31,608 nt of DNA from Methylacidiphilum caldifontis (GTDB taxonomy: Bacteria; Verrucomicrobiota; Verrucomicrobiia; Methylacidiphilales; CAMAQI01), in contig CAMAQI010000005.1 in NCBI GenBank assembly GCA_945860255.1, positions 1 through 31,608 on the forward strand. The letters are read 5' to 3'. A model generated the notes under the pieces. The model worked only from the letters and a program-made list of their open reading frames with translations, did not search any database and was not told where the DNA came from. Below, in pieces: positions 22,166 through 29,800 of the stretch. The first letter of the stretch is position 1. Each line of letters starts with the position of its first letter. The position numbers and the translations under genes were made by a program.

Positions 22166-24307
22166 TCATGAAATCACCTTTTGGTGATTTATTTTTTTCT
22201 GAAGATTCAGATGGAATTGTCCGAGGGGAAATTCATCCGGCTGAATGACTTTCAGCCATTGAGCGGGATTCTCTTCGCTATTGATGGCGCGGTTCTCTTT
22301 TTTCCATTGCGAGGCAATGTTGGGTCTGAGATGACGACTGATCAAATCGTGAGACTCGATCCAAAAACTCATTTTAGAGCTCTCAGTCGCATGGCGATAG
22401 AGAAGGAGGATTTCCTCTTCAAGGGTGGCGACGGCTTGCGGAAGCGCTTTCCAATCGATGGTGAGTTGATTGTCGCACCATTTTAAGATTCCTTGATGAT
22501 GGAGTGAAGAAAAGAGGAGTTGTCCTCCGAGTGCATCGTAGTTGCGGATTCGAGTTCCAACGATCGGAAAACGGAACAGTCGATCAAACAGAATGGCATA
22601 AGTGACATACTCTGCAAAAGGAAACTCCTTCTTCGCCATTTGATCGGCCTCTCGAAAGGCGCGGAGATCGACACGAAGTTCTTCCAGTGAATAGATCCAA
22701 TAGGGAGAACGTTGACGAATCATAAAGGGATCAAACGGAAGCTCTCCGAGACTATGGGCTTGATCATGTATCAGATCCCAAAGCTCTAAACTCTGCTGTG
22801 CAAGGACGGAAGAGGTTAATAGCGCGCTTGCTCGGGGAGGAAGGGAGATTTTTAAGAGTTCAACCGCTTGATTGGTGTAATGAAGAAGACGCTGGGCTTC
22901 ACGATCACAAAAAATAGTTCCAAAGGTATTCATCGGTTTTCCGGAGATGGAGACGGTTTCGGGAAAGAGGACGGCACAATCGCTTTGATATCCTTCCGTG
23001 TAATCGAGAAGTTCCCCAGGAACAAATTTCGGATTGGAAAAACGAGTTTTTTCTAAAGTAGCAATCCATGTTGGCCAAGGAGTTCGAAAGAGTATTGCTT
23101 CGAAACGGATTTGTAGGGATCCATTTGGGGTGTACATCGGGAAAAGAGCGAGGTGTTTTATTCCTTCGATCCGATGTTTTTGCGGTTCAAATTTCTCAAG
23201 AGAGTTTTTAAAGTCCGGTTTAAGGTAGCCTTGTGTTTGCCAGTAGTTGAGATCCTCTTCCAATGCCAGCCAATAGTGGTATTGATGAGGGAAAAATGAG
23301 GAAAGTTGATGGAGCTCATGGATGATGATCGGAAGCAGAAGGGTGACGAGAGAATGGTTTTTTGGATCGACGGAGCCATCGGGATTTTGAAGAACTCTTA
23401 AAGAATGAATGGTCGATTTAAGACTGATCCAAGAGGCAGAAGTTTCAGGGAGATTCTCCAATGGAGTTGATTGCGGCTCCCTTTTTTCGGTTTTCCATTC
23501 ATGCCGGAGATAAGCGGGGATCGAAAGCCAATCGATAAGATTGAGCCAGAGGGTTTGATGATCAAATTGATTGAGGAACTCATCTCCAAAGAGACGAGAG
23601 TCGGTGACAACGACGAGACGACCTTTTCCTGGGGTGGCAACGGCAATCAATCCCGCGTGGGGAGGCGTGGCCGAGTCGTAGCTGCGACGAACAATCGAGG
23701 CCTCTCCGGTGACGGTGCAAGAACCGGCTTGATAGAAACAAGCTTCGGTCACTGCATGCGCGATAGAGTTAGCATGCATGGAATTTGTCGATTCGCTTAA
23801 AATCCAACTGTGGTTGTCGTGGATCGAATGAAATCGGTCCTGTACGGTATTGTTTTCGATTTGAATTCCCCAACGGGAGAGAAGAAGGTTGAGGTTATCT
23901 CCGTATTTATTGTGTTCATATTCCGTGATGAGAAGAAGTGAACCACCGGATTCGACAAACTGTTGGATTGCATCGATTTCAGCAGGAGAGAGTTGAGGGG
24001 AACCCCCATCGATTGTTTTTTCCCATTGCGGATCGCAGGGATGGAGGAGCGCCAGAAGATCAAAATTGGCGAGGGTCGGGGGGGTGAGCCGTTGATCGAG
24101 ATTACGATAGCAGGAGCAGTCTCGGGAGCTCAAGAGTTCCGCCGCCGATTGATAGGAGGAGTTGAGGGGATCGGGGGGATTGAAGGATTTGGCCTGTTGC
24201 CGAGAGATTGACCAGCTTTCGCTATGGGACTCATCAAAAAGAATACGAACGGGCTTAGGGCCTCCGTAGGGAGAAGGGAGAGGGTCGAAAGAGGTAAAAT
24301 TCTGCAT
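22166..24307 (-). CDS. Amidotransferase-like / DUF6421-like two-domain protein of unknown function
   Basis: The predicted 713-residue soluble protein has two parts. Residues 1 to about 265 look like a class I glutamine-amidotransferase-like/GldG or DUF4350-type domain: VRILFDESH, FDLLALLHP, LSPAEIDAIQQFVESGGSLL, then GKGRLVVVTDSRLFGDEF. I see no Cys-His-Glu catalytic triad, so it may only bind ligands. From about 295 to the end it resembles DUF6421, a family I know as stand-alone proteins in actinobacteria: FPMYTPNGSL, VLFPETVSI, GTIFCDREA, then LWDLIHDQAHSLGELPFDPF and YAILFDRLFRFP, RNYDALGGQLLF. His514, Asp515 and His518 of HDQAHS could bind a metal. Start is ATG 24307, preceded by AAAGGTGG; a GTG two codons upstream is also possible. 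It is divergent from the threonine aldolase, 97 bp away. Confidence 0.65.
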   Translation of the reverse strand: MQNFTSFDPLPSPYGGPKPVRILFDESHSESWSISRQQAKSFNPPDPLNSSYQSAAELLSSRDCSCYRNLDQRLTPPTLANFDLLALLHPCDPQWEKTIDGGSPQLSPAEIDAIQQFVESGGSLLLITEYEHNKYGDNLNLLLSRWGIQIENNTVQDRFHSIHDNHSWILSESTNSMHANSIAHAVTEACFYQAGSCTVTGEASIVRRSYDSATPPHAGLIAVATPGKGRLVVVTDSRLFGDEFLNQFDHQTLWLNLIDWLSIPAYLRHEWKTEKREPQSTPLENLPETSASWISLKSTIHSLRVLQNPDGSVDPKNHSLVTLLLPIIIHELHQLSSFFPHQYHYWLALEEDLNYWQTQGYLKPDFKNSLEKFEPQKHRIEGIKHLALFPMYTPNGSLQIRFEAILFRTPWPTWIATLEKTRFSNPKFVPGELLDYTEGYQSDCAVLFPETVSISGKPMNTFGTIFCDREAQRLLHYTNQAVELLKISLPPRASALLTSSVLAQQSLELWDLIHDQAHSLGELPFDPFMIRQRSPYWIYSLEELRVDLRAFREADQMAKKEFPFAEYVTYAILFDRLFRFPIVGTRIRNYDALGGQLLFSSLHHQGILKWCDNQLTIDWKALPQAVATLEEEILLLYRHATESSKMSFWIESHDLISRHLRPNIASQWKKENRAINSEENPAQWLKVIQPDEFPLGQFHLNLQKKINHQKVIS
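22171..22197 (+). terminator. Rho-independent terminator of the hybrid kinase
   Basis: A perfect 8-bp stem AAATCACC (22171-22178), loop TTTT and GGTGATTT (22183-22190) followed by ATTTTTTT. It lies 13 bp after the kinase stop. The hairpin is inside the last codons of the convergent gene (stop at 22166-22168), so coding sequence doubles as a terminator. Confidence 0.8.
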
Positions 24308-24363
24308 AACCACCTTTTGCTCCGAAAGCTTAATGTAATCCAGATTCGTAAAAACACAAATTT

Positions 24364-24391
24364 TTGATCTTTAGCGAAACCGAGGTATAGT
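24364..24391 (+). promoter_or_regulatory. Candidate promoter of the threonine aldolase gene
   Basis: TTGATC (24364-24369), a 16-bp spacer and TATAGT (24386-24391). Transcription would start near 24398, only about 7 bases before the ATG at 24405, leaving no room for a ribosome binding site. Confidence 0.4.
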
Positions 24392-24404
24392 CATTAAATA
24401 CGGT

Positions 24405-25463
24405 ATGAAATCGAACTCTCCAGAGACTCCCATGGTTAGAGGTTTTGCGAGTGACAATTATGCAGGGATCTCTCCAGAGGCTTTTCGTGCTTTAGAGTAT
24501 AGTAATCAAGGTCATGTCGTTGCGTATGGGGAAGATCAGTGGACGCAAAAGTTAAAGGAATTGGTTCAAGAGGTTTTTGAAACCTCTTGTTCGGTTTTTA
24601 TTGTTTTTAATGGAACATCGGCAAATTCACTTGCCTTAGCCCATCTCTGTCCTCCTTATGAAACGATTCTCTGTCATGAGCAGTCCCATTTGAAAGTGGA
24701 TGAATGTGGGGCTCCCCAATTTTTTTCGGGGGGAGCAGGATTGACTCTTGTTTCCGGGGGTAATGGAAAAATGAATCTCGATCTCCTCCGAGAGCGGATT
24801 TCCGAAAGAACGGATATCCATGCGCAGTCTCCTCGAGTCATTAGCCTCGCTCAAGTGACAGAGTGTGGAACGGTTTACACGTTGGAGGAGCTTCGAAGGA
24901 TTCAGGAGATTTGTCGAAATCACGATCTTCGATTTCACATGGATGGAGCCCGTTTTGCGAATGCGTTGGTTTCATTGAAGATCACTCCAGCGGAGATGAG
25001 TTGGAAAGTGGGGGTTGATGTTTTAAGTTTTGGATTTACGAAAAACGGGGTTCCGATGGGAGATTTGGTCGTTTTTTTTAATCCGCTGTTAGCGAAGGGA
25101 TTTGAGTTCCGAGTGAAACAGGGGGGGCAACTCGCGAGTAAGAGCCGATTTCTTGCCGCTCCGATTTTTACTCTTTTACAGACAGGGGAGTGGATCCGAA
25201 ACGCAACGCAGGCCAATGCGATGGCCGCTCTTTTAGAGAAGAAAATCAGAAATTTGAAAGGAATTGATTTTCGTTATCCGCGTCAGGCCAATTCACTTTT
25301 TTTAGATCTTTCCTCGGAGGTCGTGGAGCGGCTTCATCAAAAAGGATGGCCCTTTTATCATTTTGGTTCTTCAGGATATCGTTTGATGACGGCTTGGGAC
25401 CATACCGAGGAGGATATCGATCTGTTTATGAAAGATCTCGTAGCGGTGATCGGAGCGGATTAA
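24405..25463 (+). CDS. ltaE: Low-specificity L-threonine aldolase (PLP, fold type I)
   Basis: PLP enzyme that cleaves L-threonine or allo-threonine to glycine and acetaldehyde. The 352-residue protein belongs to the beta-eliminating lyase family. ASDNYAGISPEAF (15-27) is the usual N-terminal signature. GTSAN at 70-74 holds the PLP phosphate loop, and HEQSHLKVDECGAP is at 91-104. FHMDGARFANAL is at 177-188, with Asp180 for the PLP nitrogen, and Lys213 in SFGFTKNGVPMG forms the Schiff base. The C-terminal small domain is present. Length is typical. Related beta-elimination lyases or serine aldolase activity cannot be excluded. It converges with the DUF2126 gene across a gap that carries a long inverted repeat. 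Confidence 0.9.
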   Translation: MKSNSPETPMVRGFASDNYAGISPEAFRALEYSNQGHVVAYGEDQWTQKLKELVQEVFETSCSVFIVFNGTSANSLALAHLCPPYETILCHEQSHLKVDECGAPQFFSGGAGLTLVSGGNGKMNLDLLRERISERTDIHAQSPRVISLAQVTECGTVYTLEELRRIQEICRNHDLRFHMDGARFANALVSLKITPAEMSWKVGVDVLSFGFTKNGVPMGDLVVFFNPLLAKGFEFRVKQGGQLASKSRFLAAPIFTLLQTGEWIRNATQANAMAALLEKKIRNLKGIDFRYPRQANSLFLDLSSEVVERLHQKGWPFYHFGSSGYRLMTAWDHTEEDIDLFMKDLVAVIGAD

Positions 25464-25547
25464 CCGGTTATATGAATTGAGAAAAAAATCAGGAGCCCGA
25501 CACCTCGCATGGGCGTTAATTTAAGGGAATACCTTTAAAACATTTCC

Positions 25548-25659
25548 ACACAAAGCCGCAAAGCTTCCCAAGGTTCTCCCCGTAGGAAATTGGAAAATGT
25601 TAAAAAAGAAACGCATTTGCCTTTCGGGAGAAGCCTTGGGCAACTTCGCGGCTTTGCGT
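25548..25659. repeat. Long imperfect inverted repeat between convergent ltaE and DUF2126 genes
   Basis: The arms at 25548-25582 and 25625-25659 pair over about 33 bases. The outer 26 pair with four mismatches and the inner part (TTCTCCC/GGGAGAA) after a one-base bulge; the spacer is 42 bases. Each arm carries an AAAGCCGC core next to CCCAAGG. An RNA from either strand would form a large hairpin, so it may act as a two-way terminator. The arm core resembles CGCAAAGCCGCGAAG-type intergenic repeats I have seen in several environmental bacteria. The rest of 25464-25759 shows nothing recognisable. Confidence 0.8.
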
Positions 25660-25759
25660 GAAAATTGTCTTCGAATAGTTCATCAGTTGACGACTATGCG
25701 CATGTGCGGGATCGCTCCTGATCCATTCCCGATGAAAGAATTGAGTTTATAAGAGACTC

Positions 25760-28039
25760 TCAACTGTTCCAATAAAGGTCTAAAGTCCATCGGTTTCCGG
25801 GGGGGAAGAACGGTTTCCGCGGGGAACTCTTTTGGATCGTAGGCTTGCGATCTTCGATGATTCGTTCTTGGCGACGTTTGAGTGCCACTTTTTCGGTGAG
25901 CGGAAGTCCTTGATATCCTAAGGGATTCAGAGTCCAGGGAAGGTACTCGAAACGAAGGATATTTTTTTTCGTTTTCAGATCGATGATTTCGATTGTCAGC
26001 GGAGAGTGGGAAGGAATTTCAGGATGGAGCATTCGATTCAAAGCAAACATCCGATAACGAATCCCGATCCCCATTTCGATGGAATTGATTTTGCGAAGCG
26101 GGGTCTCAATTTTGTTGACGAGAATTTGCGGAAGCTTTTTGAATCCCTTCGGAATTTTGGCGATGAGTTCGAGTCGATCCGCAGAGCAGTCAACCCAACG
26201 GGAGGTGGAGCTTCCGGACGGTTCCTCACCGAGGACGGGCCAAAACTCAAGGGCTTGACGAAGTTCGAAAGAGATTCCTTGCGCTTTAAAGGAATGTCGT
26301 ACGGGAAGTCGAAAATCGAGGTGTGTAGTAAAGTGGTTGAGGTTCCACGCAAATCCGCATTGATTCACTCGTTCGATCGCTTCAAGAAGGTTTTTTTCGA
26401 GGAAGGTGCGTAGTGCGAGGTCGTCTCGTTTTCGATTTCCCCAGTTCTTCAGTTTTGCACGATATGGTTTTTCGAGAAGAGCCGTAATCAAGCAGCGAAG
26501 GAAGGCGTTCAGATTGAGAAAGCTTTCTGGATCGGGGGACATTTCAAAGGCGCGGAGTTCGACGAGTCCGAGCCGGCCATTCGGTTGGAATGGATTCCAA
26601 AATTTATCGACACTCATTTCCGTTCGATGGGTATTGCCGTGAAGATCGAGGAGCAAGTTGCGAAGGATCGCATCGACCGCGACAGGATCGGCAGGAGTGG
26701 AAAGAGTTTCAATTTGTCGAAGGGCAAGTTCGAAATCCGGAAGAAGTTCTCCGATACTTTCATCGACTCGAGGGGATTGACTGGAGGTTCCTAGATTCAG
26801 TCCGGCAAAGAGATAGGAGAGAGCGGGGTGATTGTGAATAAATCGCAAAAGACTCGCGAGAAGTGAGGGGGTTTTCAGAAAGGGATTTTCCTCAAAGGTC
26901 GGTCCGCCAAAGACGATGTGACCTCCTCCACCGGTACAGACTTTATTCCCATTGAACTGATATTTGTAGGGACGGAGTTTATTTTTATCGGCCGCTTGAT
27001 AAAGTGCGATGATCTGTTTCTCAAAAAGATTCCATTGATCAACAGGAGGAAGATTCACTTCGATCACTCCTGGATCGGGAGAAAATCCGATGGAGTCCAA
27101 TTTATCTCCTTGTGGAGGAGGATAGCCCTCAATCATCACCGAGGGGATGCCACAGGATTTCATTGTTTTCTCGACAGCCCGAATCAGTTGAACAAAGGAG
27201 TCCGGTTTCAGGAGAGGAGGAAGAAAGACAAGCGGAGTCCCTTTATGGAGTTGAACCGTAAGCGCCGCAAGGCCTGCCGGCTCGATGAGTTGGGAGAGGG
27301 GGAGGCGTAATCCGATCGGGCTCCATCCCGGAAGGAGAGTGATGGGACGATCTCCTTGGAGTTTCCAGGTTTCCGTTTTCCATCCCTCTTCGGTATCGCG
27401 AAGGGGAAGAATAAATCCTTTGGGGGTTTTATAGTCGCTCCAGCGTTTTTGAGAGAGCACAGAAGTTTTCGGAATTTTGAAGGTTAATGTTTTGGGATCC
27501 CAAAAAGGCAGAGGAGTCTCTTCCCCTTGAAACGCGGCGCTCTTCATTTCCGTCTCCGCATCTTCATAGGCCGGAATCCCCGAGGGGGAGAGCCCTAAAT
27601 CGACGGAGATCGCATTGATCCATTTTTCTAACGAGTCTAAAGAGACGATTTCATTACGATCGGGAGAAAATCTGATCGTCTTCGGATTCAACCAGAGCGG
27701 TTCCCCTGATTTAATGCGATAGATCGCAAGGGACCAACGAGGGATCGGTTCTCCTGGATAATGTTTGCCGACGGTATTGATCGGGACTCCCCCGGGACGG
27801 AGTTTGGGAATGAGAGTGGTAGCAAGGTCGAGGGTTTTCTGAAGTTTTTCATCTCCGAGGGCGGCGGTATTCCATTCGGGAAGTGAGGGATCAACGGGAA
27901 CGAAGGTCGGTTCTCCTCCTTGAGTAAGCCGATAACCCAATTTTAAAAGCTTTTGATCGGCAATGGTTCCTTGACGTGAGGAGAAAGTTGAAAGTTTCCG
28001 ATCCTTTTTCGGAAAGTTGAGAGGAATTTTGGCTTTCAT
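25760..28039 (-). CDS. DUF2126 protein, predicted glutamine-synthetase-fold amide ligase, unfused
   Basis: The 759-residue protein belongs to DUF2126, usually the C-terminal part of large proteins with an N-terminal transglutaminase domain. Here the domain stands alone, and a separate transglutaminase gene ends 4 bp upstream. The start of the domain shows LTQGGEPTFVPVD (38-50) and EWNTAALGDEK. The central catalytic-like part has SPDPGVIEVNLPP (321-333) and CTGGGGHIVFGG (368-379); later come GNTHRTEMSVDKFW and LGLVELRAFEM. This Gly-rich/His pattern with acidic strands recalls GS/GCS-type carboxylate-amine ligases, which is the published expectation for the family as I recall it; activity is unproven. 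I choose ATG 28039; ATG 28069 (inside the previous gene) and a TTG at 28078 are alternatives. Last gene of the four-gene operon. Confidence 0.85.
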   Translation of the reverse strand: MKAKIPLNFPKKDRKLSTFSSRQGTIADQKLLKLGYRLTQGGEPTFVPVDPSLPEWNTAALGDEKLQKTLDLATTLIPKLRPGGVPINTVGKHYPGEPIPRWSLAIYRIKSGEPLWLNPKTIRFSPDRNEIVSLDSLEKWINAISVDLGLSPSGIPAYEDAETEMKSAAFQGEETPLPFWDPKTLTFKIPKTSVLSQKRWSDYKTPKGFILPLRDTEEGWKTETWKLQGDRPITLLPGWSPIGLRLPLSQLIEPAGLAALTVQLHKGTPLVFLPPLLKPDSFVQLIRAVEKTMKSCGIPSVMIEGYPPPQGDKLDSIGFSPDPGVIEVNLPPVDQWNLFEKQIIALYQAADKNKLRPYKYQFNGNKVCTGGGGHIVFGGPTFEENPFLKTPSLLASLLRFIHNHPALSYLFAGLNLGTSSQSPRVDESIGELLPDFELALRQIETLSTPADPVAVDAILRNLLLDLHGNTHRTEMSVDKFWNPFQPNGRLGLVELRAFEMSPDPESFLNLNAFLRCLITALLEKPYRAKLKNWGNRKRDDLALRTFLEKNLLEAIERVNQCGFAWNLNHFTTHLDFRLPVRHSFKAQGISFELRQALEFWPVLGEEPSGSSTSRWVDCSADRLELIAKIPKGFKKLPQILVNKIETPLRKINSIEMGIGIRYRMFALNRMLHPEIPSHSPLTIEIIDLKTKKNILRFEYLPWTLNPLGYQGLPLTEKVALKRRQERIIEDRKPTIQKSSPRKPFFPPGNRWTLDLYWNS

Positions 28040-28043
28040 ATTT

Positions 28044-28922
28044 TTATTTAATTTTGGAGACCTGAACATCGACCTCAAATCCGAGATCTAGTTTTGCGGT
28101 TCCTAAATAGGCACCGAGAATGGGGGTGGTCTGTTCCGGAGTACGACCCACAGCAACGCGGAGATGATCGTGGCTCGTCAGAATTCCTGCCGTGGGATCA
28201 AAATCTTTCCAGCCTGCTCCTGGAAGATAGATCTGAGTCCAGGCATGCATCGCCCCTGCCGCAATATTGAATGTTTTTTCGGTCGACTCTTGAACATTCG
28301 GAATATAACCGCTGACAAAACGGGCCGCCATTCCCAGATGTCGTGCCGTCTCCATGAGCAGCACGGCAAAATCACGACAGGCACCGCTTCGACTTTGTAA
28401 CGTTTTTCCCGGGGTCTGTGTCCCGGTTTCAATCCGCACTTCGTAGCTCATCAGCTTGGGGATCGCCCGATTGACGGCGGTGAGGAACTCCATCGTTTTC
28501 GCCTCTCCTTGAAGATCTAAAAACGGTTTAATCCAATCGAGAATCCGCTGGCGATCTTGAGGATAAAGGGGGGTGATGTAAGGAGCGAGATCGACGGCTT
28601 CGGTTTCAGAGTATTGAAAGGGAAGTCGAAGGGAGTACGGCTCTAAAATAAAATCAAAGGGATTCATCTCCCCGAGTTCGACTTGAAGATGGCACGTAAT
28701 CGAAAGTTTTTTAGAGGGCTTTAAAAATTCCACATAAGCGACTGGATTTTGAAATTGATCGGAGGCCCAACGAATTCGATGCTCTGGCTCGATCTTGAGC
28801 TCAAAGGAGAGGATCCGTTTTTCATGATCTTCAATCGGTCGGATTCTCAGTTGATGCGCTCTAAATTTAACTGCTTTTTGGTAGTGATAGATTGTCTCGT
28901 GATGAATTTGAAGTGTGCTCAT
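28044..28922 (-). CDS. Transglutaminase-like cysteine protease/peptidase family protein (second copy)
   Basis: The 292-residue protein has the bacterial transglutaminase N-terminal domain (about 1-90, beginning LQIHHETIYHYQKAV). The papain-like transglutaminase core follows (about 150-265). The triad is Cys182 in SGACRDFAVLL, His226 in GAMHAWTQIYLPG and Asp242 in KDFDPTAG. Such proteins act as peptidases or amide-bond transferases. There is no signal peptide, so it is cytoplasmic. It overlaps the preceding transglutaminase gene by 4 bp (ATGA at 28919-28922), and the DUF2126 gene follows after 4 bp. It corresponds in position to the transglutaminase half of fused DUF2126 proteins. Its core differs clearly from that of its upstream neighbour, so they are old paralogues. 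Confidence 0.9.
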   Translation of the reverse strand: MSTLQIHHETIYHYQKAVKFRAHQLRIRPIEDHEKRILSFELKIEPEHRIRWASDQFQNPVAYVEFLKPSKKLSITCHLQVELGEMNPFDFILEPYSLRLPFQYSETEAVDLAPYITPLYPQDRQRILDWIKPFLDLQGEAKTMEFLTAVNRAIPKLMSYEVRIETGTQTPGKTLQSRSGACRDFAVLLMETARHLGMAARFVSGYIPNVQESTEKTFNIAAGAMHAWTQIYLPGAGWKDFDPTAGILTSHDHLRVAVGRTPEQTTPILGAYLGTAKLDLGFEVDVQVSKIK

Positions 28923-29800
28923 GAAGATTCTTTTTGGCGACGGACTTGGACTTTCACTTCCAGCGACTCCAGTTTGGCCCCTCGATAGGTTCCGCGAAGG
29001 GGAGGGACATCGTTATAATCTCTCCCGGTGGCAATCACGATATGGCGATCGGCAACCACGAGATTATTTGTTGGATCGAGTCCCCACCAATGTTGTCCCG
29101 GCAGAAGAACTTCGACCCAGGCATGAGTCGCCGCTGAACCGATCAGATCCGGTTGATCGGGCCTAGGATCGGGAAGGGAGGTCTCGATATAACCGCTGAC
29201 GTAACGGGCGGGGATTCTTGCCGATCGGAGAACGCCGAGCATAAAGTGTGAGAAATCCTGACAGACCCCTTTTTTCAGACGAGCGACTTTTACCGCTGTC
29301 GTCGAGACATCGGTTTTCCCGGATTGATATTGAAATTGAGTATGGATGAATTGATTAAATTGAATCAACGCCTCTCCGAGAGAGGCCTTTTCTGGAAGAT
29401 GTTTTTTTATGTAATTTTGAAAATGATTTCCTGTGGGGACCAACTGAGTTGATCCTAAAAAATCGTAATGTTCATATTGCCGTGAATGATAGATCTGTCG
29501 GGCTTCCGCAATCGAGACCTCCAAGACTTCGTTGGGGATCGAAGGGGAAGTGACGGAGACCTCCGATTTGGCGAGAACATCGAGTGTTGAATGACGGTTC
29601 GGAACGGAGAAAAAACTGACTTGATTGCCAAAGTAGTCTTCGTACTGATGGAGGTCGGTTGTCGGTTGAAGATCGACGGAGTGCGAGATCAGTTTTTGTA
29701 AAGAGTCGGTCCGTGGATAGACCCGCAGATGACCAAAGGAATCAGAGACTGGTCCTTTGTACTGATAGGAGGTCAGATGTTCGACGATGTAGCGTTTCAT
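28919..29800 (-). CDS. Transglutaminase-like family protein (first copy)
   Basis: The 293-residue cytoplasmic protein has the bacterial transglutaminase N-terminal domain (starting YIVEHLTSYQYKGPVSDSF) and a complete core. Cys180 is in KKGVCQDFSHFM, His226 in AATHAWVEVLLPG and Asp242 in GLDPTNN. It overlaps the ATP-grasp/alpha-E gene by 4 bp at its start (29797-29800) and the next transglutaminase by 4 bp at its end. This tight coupling with an amide ligase suggests that it trims, transfers or turns over the peptide made by that ligase; the direction of the reaction is inference. The exact substrate of these clusters is not known. Confidence 0.9.
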   Translation of the reverse strand: MKRYIVEHLTSYQYKGPVSDSFGHLRVYPRTDSLQKLISHSVDLQPTTDLHQYEDYFGNQVSFFSVPNRHSTLDVLAKSEVSVTSPSIPNEVLEVSIAEARQIYHSRQYEHYDFLGSTQLVPTGNHFQNYIKKHLPEKASLGEALIQFNQFIHTQFQYQSGKTDVSTTAVKVARLKKGVCQDFSHFMLGVLRSARIPARYVSGYIETSLPDPRPDQPDLIGSAATHAWVEVLLPGQHWWGLDPTNNLVVADRHIVIATGRDYNDVPPLRGTYRGAKLESLEVKVQVRRQKESS

